Part shown: piece after piece, positions 1 to 10,040 of the stretch | Numbering within the stretch: position 1 is the first letter of the stretch | Layout of the letters: the number at the start of each line of letters is the position of its first letter | Source of the DNA: Galdieria partita | Taxonomy: Eukaryota > Rhodophyta > Bangiophyceae > Galdieriales > Galdieriaceae | Direction: 5' to 3' | Assembly: GCA_025991245.1 (NCBI GenBank) | Contig: BQMJ01000024.1 | Location: forward strand, 178,432-242,431 | Length of the DNA: 64,000 nucleotides | The notes under the pieces: model-generated | The model's database searches: none | Told to the model about the DNA's origin: nothing | The model's input: the letters and a program-made list of their open reading frames with translations, nothing else | Program-made: the position numbers and the translations under genes

Positions 1-2936
1 CTCTGTTCTCTCATAAAGAACTTGCGACAAACATAAATCCAAAGCTCTATTGAATATAACCACTGCTTCTCTAACATGGCTCGATATCCTTCTTCACAAA
101 CTTTCACAACTCTAAAGGCTAATCGATAGGCAGTCATACTAGAATCAAGTCTTTCTGCAAAGGAATCACACAAACCCTTATCCGAAAATAAAGCAACAAC
201 CGATCGAATCGAGTGACTATCCGCATTTCCATTTTGAAACCAATCAGAATCTTTCATTTGGCTCAGTAACTTTGCCATTTGAGAAACAGTAAACAAAGAG
301 TTGGAAGTTTCTGACTCGGAAGAGTTTCCATTATGATGCAATCGTTGAATATCGTGCAATAAACTTGTTGTTTGTGAATAGCCGGAATAAGAGACGGCCA
401 GATTCAGAAAAATAGCCAAATCATATTGTTCAGTCGCTAAACAAAAATTCGGAAGAAGAGACAAACAATATCTATAACTATAATCGGAATCTTTGATTTG
501 TTTCCATGAAGTCTTCACAGCTTCTTGAGCTTGTTGAATCAGTTCATGTGCTCTTTTCTTCCATTCTTGTTCATTCCTTTTCAGACCATAAGTGTTCAAT
601 TCATTCATAAAAGAGTCATTTTCCTTTTTGATTTGTTCCAAAATTTCCGGAGGGAGCAATTCGTGAGCTTCTTTCCTAATTTCATAATACCATTTACATT
701 CGATAGGGATATGATCGTCTGTTGAAAAACTCATAGAGTTACTTGCACAACGAAGAGACTCTACTAGATCATCATTTATATAAATGATGCCATAAGCTGA
801 TGCAAATTTGTTTCCACCGATAGAATCTAATAAAACCTGATCCCACGTGACGGCATGGACCATAACATCATTATACATATACCATTGATCTGTACACCAA
901 TCTTTGATAAAAGTCCAATAATGTCCACTGTCTGGAGCTCCGTCATGGACTAAAACGGCGTGGAGATGATAAGTACTTTCATCACTAATGGAAGCCCTCA
1001 AGTTTTGTTCTTCTTCTTGAAGTTGCTCTCTTTGGTTGACAAGTCGCCTTTCTAAAGCCAATTCTTGCTCATACAGTTTCTTTAAGATACAAAGGCAACT
1101 TTCTAAATCTTGGCTAGAAAACTCAAAATCATTTTCATTCATTTCTGAAAGAGAACGCAATCGTTGAATGACTCTGGTCAAAGCATTGGAAAACTTCAGA
1201 GTGTCCATGAAAGGCAAAGTTTCCTGATTGCTTTCATTTGAAAAGCCAAACCATCGATGTTCATTCAACTTCTTTATCGTCTCTTGAACTTGTTGTCTCA
1301 ATAATTCCGATTTTGTGCGAAGCTCTTCCGCAATCTCCTTTTGATATTCTAAATAATGACTCATTTTCAAAGAGTTTGGAAACTGAAACGAATCGTGAAC
1401 CTTTTCTGGTTTTTGTGTCTCTTTGTTGAATCGCACTCGTTGTAAATAAATAGTTAATACCGGTGCAACATGAACAAACCATAATCTTTGATAGGCTGGA
1501 ATGCTACTTGACTGCGTCCAATCTACCACTATACCTTTGTTGACATAAGGTGATCGGAAAAACTCTGCAGAATTCGTAGTACAAGGCAATTTTTTGATAA
1601 GATCCGATTCACTATCGATATGAAATTCAATCTCAGAACATGTCAACTCATCTAATCCGCGATAAAGGTTTCTTTCATCTCCAGAAGGAGTTGTTGCATC
1701 GATAATCACTGAGTTTGTTTCATGACTTTGTTCTGCAACTTTGATAGTCTTTCGATCCTCATCTAAAGCTCGAAAATCTACAAAAATTTCTTGTTTCAGC
1801 TGCGATGTGAATGTGCTCTTCATAACATTGCTTTCGACTGATGAATGGATAGTGCCTTCAAAAGCTTCTTGAGAGCTGACTATTCGTTCTTCATCAGAAT
1901 AGGTATCTTTCTTTCCTTTCCATTCACCGAGTTTCCTCTCAAGTACTTGAGTTGCTGACACTCCCATTTCTAACAATTCTAAAAAAATTTGATTGAATTC
2001 CGATGCATCTTGTTGACCACCTATTTGAAAGCCATATTTGGTATCACTCTTTAAGGTCTCAATAAGTCGTTGAGGATCCAAATACTTTTCTTCACTCAAT
2101 GCCATTCTTCCAAATAGGTTTTGTAATTCAATTACAAAGTCAACTGCATTACGGAGCTGAACAAGAGAAGCAGAATCTCCTTGCTCATCTTCCAAAAGTA
2201 ATGAATGGGTTTCAGCATCTTTTATAAGTTTTTCAAATTCTTCGTGTCTAAAGGAAAATACTGCCTTTCGAATAGCTGGAAATGTAAAGTATACTTGTAC
2301 AAGAGAATTCACATAACAGATATTGGCAACATTCCTTAAACCAACGGGAGCAAAGGGTGAACTTCGTCTACGTCTGGAAGGATCGAAAGGCTCAGAAGCA
2401 GAATAAGCATGATGAGGATCACTAGTCATTAAAGACTCTTCAATGGCCCTTTGAGTGTCTTTATCTTCCAAGTTTGATTGCTGTCTTTCAGGTGGGCTGG
2501 TTTCTCGCTTACTAATAGCCAGAGCTTTGTTTAGGTCATTATCTAAAGAATTCTTTTCTTTACCCAACCAATTCATTGGAAAACCCGAATGACTTGAACG
2601 TCTATTTCCTTCGCCCGACTTTTTTTTCCCGTTGGATAAACTCGACGTGCCTGCAAAGTAGAGAAGGGATGGTCCATCTGTTTGTTCCGAAATATATTCA
2701 CGAATGGAAGCTTGTTGTGAGCCTTGATTGGTACTTTTGCTTTTTTTAGTTTGTGTGGTTCCCACGTTTACTGTTCCAGCTATTCCTTGAAGCGTACTTT
2801 TGCTGTTAGTAGCTTTCTGTTCGAAAAGGAAGTTTACTGCTTCATCTACAGTACTACACCCTGCAGATTCCGCTCTATCAACATCTTGTTTTGAAAAGCC
2901 CATTTCGTTCAAGTGACTACGTAGTGAGGCGTTCAT
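1..2936 (-). CDS. Ubiquitin carboxyl-terminal hydrolase (USP family) with UBA and UIM-like motifs, 3' end cut by window
   Basis: A single open frame runs from ATG at 2936 off the left edge: 978 codons with no stop and no need for an intron. It encodes a cysteine protease that removes ubiquitin from proteins. Seen in order: an N-terminal UBA-like helix bundle (residues about 1-45, motif EMGFSKQDV), two UIM-like stretches (NKALAISKR and RAIEESLMTS, about 115-160), and the Cys box LRNVANICYVNSLVQ with catalytic Cys207. The His box HDGAPDSGHYWTFI has His672, about 465 residues later. The UBA-UIM-USP order and the long acidic, coiled-coil insert between the boxes resemble USP25/USP28 and fungal Ubp2. 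The usual T in the NTCY motif is I here. Start chosen as the first Met, just before the UBA. The C-terminus lies outside the window. Confidence 0.88.
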   Translation of the reverse strand, partial: MNASLRSHLNEMGFSKQDVDRAESAGCSTVDEAVNFLFEQKATNSKSTLQGIAGTVNVGTTQTKKSKSTNQGSQQASIREYISEQTDGPSLLYFAGTSSLSNGKKKSGEGNRRSSHSGFPMNWLGKEKNSLDNDLNKALAISKRETSPPERQQSNLEDKDTQRAIEESLMTSDPHHAYSASEPFDPSRRRRSSPFAPVGLRNVANICYVNSLVQVYFTFPAIRKAVFSFRHEEFEKLIKDAETHSLLLEDEQGDSASLVQLRNAVDFVIELQNLFGRMALSEEKYLDPQRLIETLKSDTKYGFQIGGQQDASEFNQIFLELLEMGVSATQVLERKLGEWKGKKDTYSDEERIVSSQEAFEGTIHSSVESNVMKSTFTSQLKQEIFVDFRALDEDRKTIKVAEQSHETNSVIIDATTPSGDERNLYRGLDELTCSEIEFHIDSESDLIKKLPCTTNSAEFFRSPYVNKGIVVDWTQSSSIPAYQRLWFVHVAPVLTIYLQRVRFNKETQKPEKVHDSFQFPNSLKMSHYLEYQKEIAEELRTKSELLRQQVQETIKKLNEHRWFGFSNESNQETLPFMDTLKFSNALTRVIQRLRSLSEMNENDFEFSSQDLESCLCILKKLYEQELALERRLVNQREQLQEEEQNLRASISDESTYHLHAVLVHDGAPDSGHYWTFIKDWCTDQWYMYNDVMVHAVTWDQVLLDSIGGNKFASAYGIIYINDDLVESLRCASNSMSFSTDDHIPIECKWYYEIRKEAHELLPPEILEQIKKENDSFMNELNTYGLKRNEQEWKKRAHELIQQAQEAVKTSWKQIKDSDYSYRYCLSLLPNFCLATEQYDLAIFLNLAVSYSGYSQTTSLLHDIQRLHHNGNSSESETSNSLFTVSQMAKLLSQMKDSDWFQNGNADSHSIRSVVALFSDKGLCDSFAERLDSSMTAYRLAFRVVKVCEEGYRAMLEKQWLYSIELWIYVCRKFFMREQ

Positions 2937-3143
2937 ATTTTCAACGTTTTCTCTTTGTTTGGACGCAATAATTAGCACAAGTCACTAGACGCGAATTCTC
3001 ATCATCTCCCAATGGGATGATGTTCACTTTGCATGTATTGTTTATCATCCACTTGAAAAAATATTTTAACTACGTTTACTCGAAAATAATTCTAGTGCTT
3101 CTAAAAATAGAATGAAGAATAGCTTTCAAGAGTGACAGGAAAC

Positions 3144-4171
3144 CTATTTGGAGAATGACCGTTCTCCCAAGATGCGCTTGCTTCTATGGTCTCCTTTATT
3201 ATCAGATTCAAAAAAAGTTTCTCCATAAGAAGATAAGGACTGTTGAAGAAATGAAGGATCAATCTGCAAACAGAAAGAAAATATAAAGCCATAAAGCTCT
3301 ATAGGAGATAGCACTTACCTTTCTCACTTGATGAATAAACTCCTTTGGCAAAGAGTGAGTACTGTTGAGTTTCTTACTAACAAGATAACTAGTACACTTT
3401 CCTTTACCATACCAAGAAGGACAATCTCCATAACGAACCCATGAGAGAATTGGACTCATCAACAATCTACTCAAAAAATGGTTATATTGATACAACTCTA
3501 ATGCTCATCATTCAATCCGCAGCGTTCTCTTCAACAAAGTCAATTCTTACCATACTTCTCTAGAGTGGATATGTATCCTGCTTTCTTACTCCCCATTCTT
3601 ACAAAAATAGGCAAACTGTATACTCGTATATTAGCCATATTGGCTACTCGAGCGCCTAATACAGTCTTACTGGAAACGCTTTTTTTTGATAATTCCACAG
3701 ACTGATTATTCCAAACAAGTTGTATATCCTATCAGAAAGATCAGAAAAGAGTTGAAATAGAGTATTTAATAACCAACTTGTTGAGGATAAGATATGGGAT
3801 GCACTTTTCTTGTTTGCTGTAGAGAAACTTGTTCACTCAGGTACTTTCCTGTTTCTGGGTCTTTGAAGAAATAAAGCTTTTTCGAAGATACAACTGCAGT
3901 AATTGTTCCTTGATTACTGGATTGTTGTGAAATACTTCGAACCGTTCCCCATTCTAAACCTTCAAGCAACGCAATAACCTAATAATCAATCGTTTGATCC
4001 CAACAACTTGCACGAAACACAACTCCCGAAAACCTTTCCAGTCTCACAAGATACTATACTGCCAGTACCATACCAACAACACTTTTTACTAAATAAGGGA
4101 CTTTTCCATCTCAACTTTATATATTCTATAAAGTCTTTCGCTGTCCAAAGACGATGTGTAGAGTTGTCCAT
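3144..4171 (-). CDS. DUF1838-like protein of unknown function, five exons
   Basis: Five exons (4034-4171, 3778-3978, 3551-3728, 3319-3497, 3144-3263) join into 271 residues; introns are 49-55 nt. I recall the DUF1838 pattern: an early GxVxxxETGK followed by an EGLEWG-type strand, then FFKDPETGKYL, then a W-R motif before PSWYGKG. All of these appear here (ETGKVIALLEGLEWG, DPETGKYL, SWVRYGDCPSWYGKG). No catalytic role is known to me. Two donors are unusual (GTTTTC at 4033, GTTGGT at 3777). The open frame continues upstream of the chosen ATG without a Met to an AG near 4270, so a further 5' exon is possible. The family is, from memory, mostly bacterial and fungal, so transfer is conceivable. 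Existence of a gene is well supported; the family name is tentative. Confidence 0.55.
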
Positions 4172-4465
4172 AGTCCAAATGGTTGGTTGAAATTGTATGA
4201 GCTGATGATGATTGCTTTGATGAACGAAAATATTGTTAAGAGTAGGCTGTTTTGATGATTCTGCTAAAGTCTTCTATCAGTAACTATCTCTCCATTTTCT
4301 TTAGTCCTTGGTCATGTTATGGGGAACTACATGCATTGTAATAAAGAATCAAGATATTGATATTTATTTTCTATTCATGGAAGAAATAAGAGTAAAGAAG
4401 CAATTCGATCCATTTCCAAAAGAGAACATCGAAATGACGTGCCAACCCGCCAAACAGTTTTTTCA

Positions 4466-6373
4466 ATGCTGTTTGATTTGCTTTATGCTTTGGTTGGATA
4501 CACAGGAAACGTGATTGTAAGAAAAGAAAATACTGACAATGCTAAAAAAACGAGTGAAAGAATTTCTTTTCAGTTGGCTTCCGACTTTCCATATGTAAAC
4601 CCTGCAGAAAGACGTGCTATTGATAGAATTAGCAATATAGGAGCACTATATGCCACAGTTTATGAATATTCTTGTGAAAATGGCCTCTTACAAAAGTCAA
4701 TCTATGCTCTTGCCTTTCAAAAAGCACTTGATGAAATATTGGATGAGTATAGAGAGCTCATAGCTAATTATGAAGAAGAAGCAATAAATAAACGTCTAAA
4801 GAACTTTTCTTTAGTAGAAGGAGAGCTGCGTGTATGGGAAAGGCGATTGGAAGACTTGTGTATGCTTTTTGATAAAATGGAAGAGGGAAAGAGACTGAAC
4901 GGTCCCGAGTTAATGAAACACTTGATGCAGTTTTGTACTTCTGGTTCGCCTGATACTGCTAGCCTTTGTATGAGACTGCTAAAGAAATGTACGAAAGTTC
5001 TTCTTGTTCAGTTACAAACTTGGCTCTATTATGGGGAATTGCAGGATCCCTTTGAAGAATTTTTCCTAAGGAAAGAACCAAAGATTGCTTCCGAACAACG
5101 AGAAGATTCGTCGTTCTCTCTTGCTGATGATATCGTGATTGCACAAGAAAATCTCACACCTTTATTTAGTCCTACAATGGTAAGAGACATTCTATTTATT
5201 GGAGGAGTTGTAAAGGCATTGCGCAATTCAGAAGAAGCTTCGTCCCAAGTAAACTGGAATGAACTTGAAGTACAAATAGATAGCCTACGCTCTTTGGAGA
5301 AGCAACCACTTCGAAGTTTGCCATTGGAATCCAACATTCAGTCTGTTCGACAGTGGGCTTCAAAGCAGCTCATGAAATTCTTATTTAGGGTTTCGTGGTG
5401 GAAGGAATTTGATTTTCTTAGACAAACCTTTTTGTTAGGCAAAGGAGATTTATGGTCACATTTCTTACAAGACACTTGTGATATGTTGATGGTTCCCTCT
5501 ATGAGCGAATGCAAAGAATCGGTATTGAACGCCTTTCTAGAAAAGTCTTTGCTTAAAACCTTTTTTGAAGTTGACTTTCGATATGAAATGCTGAGTTTTC
5601 AACGAGTGGATTTTTCTTCTAATAAGAGTGAATTATCTACCGACCTACTGCCATTGTCTAGTGGTTGGAATCGAATTAGTTTATCTTACGTACCTCAAAG
5701 GCCATTGCATATTTTAATGAATTCAAAGGATCTGGAACATTATTCCCGAATCTTCTGCATTTTATTTGCTATTGCTCATGTTCGCTTTCAAACGGAGCGT
5801 TGTTGGCTACTCTTACGAAATCGATTCAAAAGATGCAATCGAGAAACTCTTGTAAATAACAGAAATATGTTTCATTTACTCGGGAAATGTAACTTTATTG
5901 TTCATTGTCTTGAAGAATACTTTCAGATTGGTTTGATTGAGGAATCCTTTGGAGCTTTTATGAAGCAGGCAAAGGGAGCTTTTGACTTTGATAGTGTTCT
6001 CACTTTGCATCAGAAATATCTTGAAAGTCTCGTAAAGCACACTCTGATATATTCTGCATCGTTCATTGAGTCTTTGGATAATCTATTGCAGGTTTTCCGA
6101 GAATATTGTATTTATATTCAACACAAAGTTGTTGTTGAGGAGGAAAAGACTGCTGCAGTGTTATTATTATCTATCGAAAGGATACAACAGCCCATCCATG
6201 AGCGCATTGTTGCCTTTCTTCAAGAGTTGCAACAATATCCTAATCATCCTGTTATCAATAGACTTTTGAATAGAATAGATTTTAATAACTTTTATTCCGT
6301 GGAAAGTGCATCAAGCATCCAGTTGGAAGAGAATGGAGTGACTTGTGAGGACGAAGTATCGGAAGAGGAATAA
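4466..6373 (+). CDS. TUBGCP4: Gamma-tubulin complex component 4
   Basis: A single-exon protein of 635 residues in the GCP family, which forms the gamma-tubulin ring complex that nucleates microtubules. The start at 4466 gives MLFDLLYALVGYTGN, matching the usual GCP4 opening (M-x-HELLLALSGYPG type); an in-frame ATG nine codons upstream is probably not used. The GRIP1-like region carries TWLYYGELQDPFEEFF. The C-terminal GRIP2-like half carries GKGDLWSHFLQDTCDML and SYVPQRPLHILMNSKDLEHY, the gamma-tubulin-binding part. Length matches GCP4 (about 665), not the longer GCP2, 3, 5 or 6. The C-terminus ends in an acidic tail. It is divergent from the DUF1838-like gene, with a 294-bp spacer. Confidence 0.93.
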   Translation: MLFDLLYALVGYTGNVIVRKENTDNAKKTSERISFQLASDFPYVNPAERRAIDRISNIGALYATVYEYSCENGLLQKSIYALAFQKALDEILDEYRELIANYEEEAINKRLKNFSLVEGELRVWERRLEDLCMLFDKMEEGKRLNGPELMKHLMQFCTSGSPDTASLCMRLLKKCTKVLLVQLQTWLYYGELQDPFEEFFLRKEPKIASEQREDSSFSLADDIVIAQENLTPLFSPTMVRDILFIGGVVKALRNSEEASSQVNWNELEVQIDSLRSLEKQPLRSLPLESNIQSVRQWASKQLMKFLFRVSWWKEFDFLRQTFLLGKGDLWSHFLQDTCDMLMVPSMSECKESVLNAFLEKSLLKTFFEVDFRYEMLSFQRVDFSSNKSELSTDLLPLSSGWNRISLSYVPQRPLHILMNSKDLEHYSRIFCILFAIAHVRFQTERCWLLLRNRFKRCNRETLVNNRNMFHLLGKCNFIVHCLEEYFQIGLIEESFGAFMKQAKGAFDFDSVLTLHQKYLESLVKHTLIYSASFIESLDNLLQVFREYCIYIQHKVVVEEEKTAAVLLLSIERIQQPIHERIVAFLQELQQYPNHPVINRLLNRIDFNNFYSVESASSIQLEENGVTCEDEVSEEE

Positions 6374-6413
6374 ATTGCATTTATTTTCCACTTTTTCTTG
6401 TCGTTAGCTTTGA

Positions 6414-8132
6414 GTGATTGCCAACGAGAGAACTATGAGTCTTGTTACTGAAAACCCTTATTTGAAAGTATTGCGGGGTAGAATTAGGAACCTTCGCAAA
6501 AATATTGACAAGTTAGATCGTCTCGAACAGCTGGCAAACCAAGGTACAGTTCTCAATCCTCAACAGTTGGAAAGTCTTCAGAACAAGTCGTCGAGACAAG
6601 CGGCACTTTGGGAGTTGGAAGATATTTTGGTTAGGATGACTTCTATATCTCCAGAACAGGTTCTATCGTCTCTGGTACCCATAGTCAAAGAGGAGCCAAG
6701 AGAAACTCACCCATCTTCCCCAAAAGAACAACAGCCGAGTCAAAAAACTGCCGAGTTGGATCCAAATAGTGATTCCAAGTTATTATTAGAGGAGACTGCA
6801 GTCCAAGCTGAAGAAGGCTCTGAGCAGTTTAAGGAAAAAGAAGAAACTCTGGTTGAAAATATTTTGAAGATTCTTCATGTGAGCGATTTTATTATTAATG
6901 AGCCAGAAGCAGCAGAATGTATCCTCAAGGAAAATCTAGAACTACCACAAGAAAAGTTTGGCAAGCTAAGTCGTGTGCACTTAGATTCTGTTAATTACTT
7001 TGCGAAGATGCTCACATCACCTGATGGAGATGTTCCAATTGAAAGGGCATTAGTGGTTTCAACATATCATGCAATGGAATATTTGCAGAAAAGTAAAAAG
7101 GAGGCTATTCCAGGAATAACTTATGAGTTTCTTTACAAAATAGTTTCCACCATAGCAGCGCATCCATTACTTCAGTTTCGTGGAGCAAACCATTCCAGTA
7201 AGACCGTTAACGATATCTCAACAGAGCGAGAAAGTCAAAATATGGAAAATGTTGCGGAACAGATAAACTTTTTTGCACAACCAGTTGAGGATGAAGTCGA
7301 GTTAGGGATCGACAGTATAAATAACTTACAAATTGGTGATTCTTCCATTGCAATTAACGTTCAAAATACATTCGCAGACTCTCGAGTGGATAATAACATT
7401 GGCAGTATGCATTTAGATTTAGCATTCAATAGTAATTCTTCCAAGATAATGATTGACGATGACAATATTTTGATTGTTCAAGATAACAACTCTGACAACC
7501 CACTTGATCATTTCATTGCTTCATCAGCGAGAGATATCTCATTGGAAGAGTCTATTTCACGTTCAGTATTCGCAGATACTGATCCATTTATGAACGACAG
7601 TTCAAGCAACTATCAGAATGGCAATTTATATAAAAGAAGTATCGATAGAATGATAAGTGATTTTATAACTTCTGAGGAACCTGTCTCTGAGCATACCTCT
7701 AGTGGTTTGGATAAATCTTCTCGAGAAGACATCGTTTCTATGCAACTTTTCCATCGAAACAGCATAAATGAAGTGAGCTCTTTGGACTGGGCTGAGGAAG
7801 AAACTCATCACACACCAGAAGAAACTTATGAGTTCGAATTTGAACCCAATTCAGGCATGCCAAAACGTATTCTGCCAATCATGAGCAAAGGTGGACTGAG
7901 CCGTGATTCACAGAATTCTAAGAGTCATTTGGAAACCAAAGATACTCGTTCGGATGAACAGAGGATTCGAAATAAGGAACCAGACAAGTCACGTTGGTCA
8001 AAGAGTCGTAGCAAACATTCAAGACAGGGTATCGAAGAAGAACGAAGTAAAACACACAACAAACAGCCATTGTGGACTAGAAGGGATAGACGAAATGTGA
8101 ATGCAAAACAAACGATCCGAGGCCAAAGTTGA
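6414..8132 (+). CDS. Caprin-like coiled-coil protein with acidic middle and basic tail
   Basis: A 572-codon intronless frame on the same strand as the GCP4 gene, 40 bp downstream. Residues about 15-75 form a basic helix and coiled coil (LRGRIRNLRKNIDKLDRLEQ, then NQGTVLNPQQLESLQ). This resembles the caprin N-terminal pattern, in which an IRNLEKKxxKLDxY helix is followed by a LNxDQLxAV turn. The middle (about 100-500) is acidic and Ser/Asn-rich with little order. The last 90 residues are Arg/Lys/Ser-rich (SRWSKSRSKHSRQG), typical of RNA-binding proteins. That would fit an RNA-granule protein, but this is inference from one short region. A second ATG at 6435 (MSLVTENPYLK) may be the real start. 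Confidence 0.7.
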   Translation: MIANERTMSLVTENPYLKVLRGRIRNLRKNIDKLDRLEQLANQGTVLNPQQLESLQNKSSRQAALWELEDILVRMTSISPEQVLSSLVPIVKEEPRETHPSSPKEQQPSQKTAELDPNSDSKLLLEETAVQAEEGSEQFKEKEETLVENILKILHVSDFIINEPEAAECILKENLELPQEKFGKLSRVHLDSVNYFAKMLTSPDGDVPIERALVVSTYHAMEYLQKSKKEAIPGITYEFLYKIVSTIAAHPLLQFRGANHSSKTVNDISTERESQNMENVAEQINFFAQPVEDEVELGIDSINNLQIGDSSIAINVQNTFADSRVDNNIGSMHLDLAFNSNSSKIMIDDDNILIVQDNNSDNPLDHFIASSARDISLEESISRSVFADTDPFMNDSSSNYQNGNLYKRSIDRMISDFITSEEPVSEHTSSGLDKSSREDIVSMQLFHRNSINEVSSLDWAEEETHHTPEETYEFEFEPNSGMPKRILPIMSKGGLSRDSQNSKSHLETKDTRSDEQRIRNKEPDKSRWSKSRSKHSRQGIEEERSKTHNKQPLWTRRDRRNVNAKQTIRGQS

Positions 8133-8341
8133 GATCTGAATACATTATTGTACTTTTGAAAGTTGAATAATGATGCATGATTTGAGGAGCAGCGGAGTTG
8201 GTATCTCGTGAATGTAGCAGCTGAAATATCCAAAACTTTTTTATACAAAACAATCAGATCGTGCCTTATTCGAAAAACCAGCGTATATAAAACCATTTTA
8301 TAAAAACAACTTCCTATGAAGAATGGATACAATTCATTCAC

Positions 8342-9961
8342 TCAAATAGGAGGAGGACGCTTTTTCCCTCTCCATAGGAACCTTAAAGGAGTTCCTTCAA
8401 ATCCAAGTGATTTCCGAAAATAATTTTCGATATATCTTTTGTAGTTGTCCTTGAAAAGCTTCGGCTCATTCACAAACAAAGTAATGGTCGGTGGTTTACT
8501 ACTAACTTGAGTACAATAATATATTTTGCCTTGTCTTCCTTGCTTACTTGTGGAAGGAGGATTCCACATGATTGCCTCTTCTAGCACTTGGTTTAATACT
8601 GAAGTAGAAACGCGACGAGAATACTGCTCATATACAGACTCTATCATCTCATAAACTCTTTCACAGCGTTGACCAGTCGAAGCCGAAATGAATAGACAAG
8701 GCGCCCAATCAATAGCTGCAAGTCGTGTTTGAACATACTTTTGTGCTTTTTCATAAGTTTTTTCATCCTTTTGCACTAAATCCCATTTGTTGATCAAAAT
8801 AATACAACCACGACCTTCTTCTATTATACGTTCAGCCAACTTCTCATCCTGTTCTACTATATCAGCAACTGCATCCACCACCAAAAGAACCAAATCTGCT
8901 CTACGTATTGCTTTGAATGCTCTATTAATCATGAAAAATTCTGTACCATATTCGACCATTTTCTTTCGTCGAATTCCAGCAGTATCCATTAAGCAATAAA
9001 TTTTCTCATCTCTTTGAATAGTGGTATCAATAGTGTCTCTGGTAGTTCCAGAAATGTCGCTAACAATTGCTCGAGTCTCACCAACCAATCTATTCAAAAT
9101 AGAAGACTTTCCGGCATTGGGTCGTCCTACAATAGCAATTCTTCTGGCGTTCCTTTCATCCACTAAATAGGGTTCATGAAAAACATTTCCTCGCTCACGT
9201 ATATAGTTTACTAACTTGTCGAGTAGATCCCCCGTTCCATTACCGTGTATTCCACTAACTGGAATAGGTTCTCCTAGACCAAGTTTCCAAAATTCGTTTG
9301 CATCTAAATAACGCTGTTCTTCGTCACATTTGTTTGCCGCCACCAATACGGGAATACCAAGTCTTCTTATCATCTTGGCAATTTGTATATCTAAATCAAC
9401 AACTCCCACAGTACTATCTACAACGAAAATAGCTGCGGTAGCTTCATTCAAAGCTATCATGGCTTGTTCTCTGATTTCCTTCAGAAATGGTACTTGCTCT
9501 TTACCTTCATCGAATACCAGACCTCCGGTATCTACCAATTCAAAGTCAATACCATTCCAAAAAGCACGATGATACGTCCTATCTCTAGTAATACCGGGAA
9601 CATCTACAACGATGGCGCCAAAACGAAAGTCTCGAGTTAAACGATTCAGTAGTGTGCTCTTTCCTACATTGGGACGACCCACAATAGCTACTACTGGGAG
9701 ATTTCTTCTAATAACCTTAGTTTTAGGAACTTCTTTCAGAATTTCTTCCTGTTCTTCCCTAGTCAGGTCTTTCTTTGTTGACTCTCGCTTTGCAGTCAAC
9801 TCGGAAAAGTGTGTTATCGTTGCAAGAGGGGTTTTCTCATAGAATAAAGTATCTTTTTTCAAACATCTTTTACATAACTTATGGTTATTCCATATACGCT
9901 TTTTAGGTGAGAAGGTCTTGTTGGTTCCATTTCTTAAAAGGGTCACGAGTACAAATGCCAT
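8342..9961 (-). CDS. der: Der/EngA double GTPase, probably plastid-targeted ribosome assembly factor
   Basis: The two tandem GTPase domains are the hallmark of Der (EngA), which binds the large ribosomal subunit during assembly. Domain 1 has GRPNVGKST, DVPGITRDR, DTGG and NKCD. Domain 2 has GRPNAGKSS, SGTTRDT, DTAG and NKWD. The KH-like C-terminus ends with RFLWRGKKRPPPI. The start is placed at 9961 (MAFVLVTLLRNGTNK), which gives a roughly 85-residue basic, Ser/Thr-bearing presequence consistent with organelle import. An upstream in-frame ATG at 10066 would overlap the end of the neighbouring peptidase gene. Der is bacterial in origin and in eukaryotes is usually a plastid protein; targeting here is inferred. 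Confidence 0.95.
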   Translation of the reverse strand: MAFVLVTLLRNGTNKTFSPKKRIWNNHKLCKRCLKKDTLFYEKTPLATITHFSELTAKRESTKKDLTREEQEEILKEVPKTKVIRRNLPVVAIVGRPNVGKSTLLNRLTRDFRFGAIVVDVPGITRDRTYHRAFWNGIDFELVDTGGLVFDEGKEQVPFLKEIREQAMIALNEATAAIFVVDSTVGVVDLDIQIAKMIRRLGIPVLVAANKCDEEQRYLDANEFWKLGLGEPIPVSGIHGNGTGDLLDKLVNYIRERGNVFHEPYLVDERNARRIAIVGRPNAGKSSILNRLVGETRAIVSDISGTTRDTIDTTIQRDEKIYCLMDTAGIRRKKMVEYGTEFFMINRAFKAIRRADLVLLVVDAVADIVEQDEKLAERIIEEGRGCIILINKWDLVQKDEKTYEKAQKYVQTRLAAIDWAPCLFISASTGQRCERVYEMIESVYEQYSRRVSTSVLNQVLEEAIMWNPPSTSKQGRQGKIYYCTQVSSKPPTITLFVNEPKLFKDNYKRYIENYFRKSLGFEGTPLRFLWRGKKRPPPI

Positions 9962-10040
9962 ATAAGGAACTTGAGATTCTTTTGGCGATTTTATTTCGAG
10001 ATCGACATTTTGTTCGACCAAAATAGAAACAAAATATATT

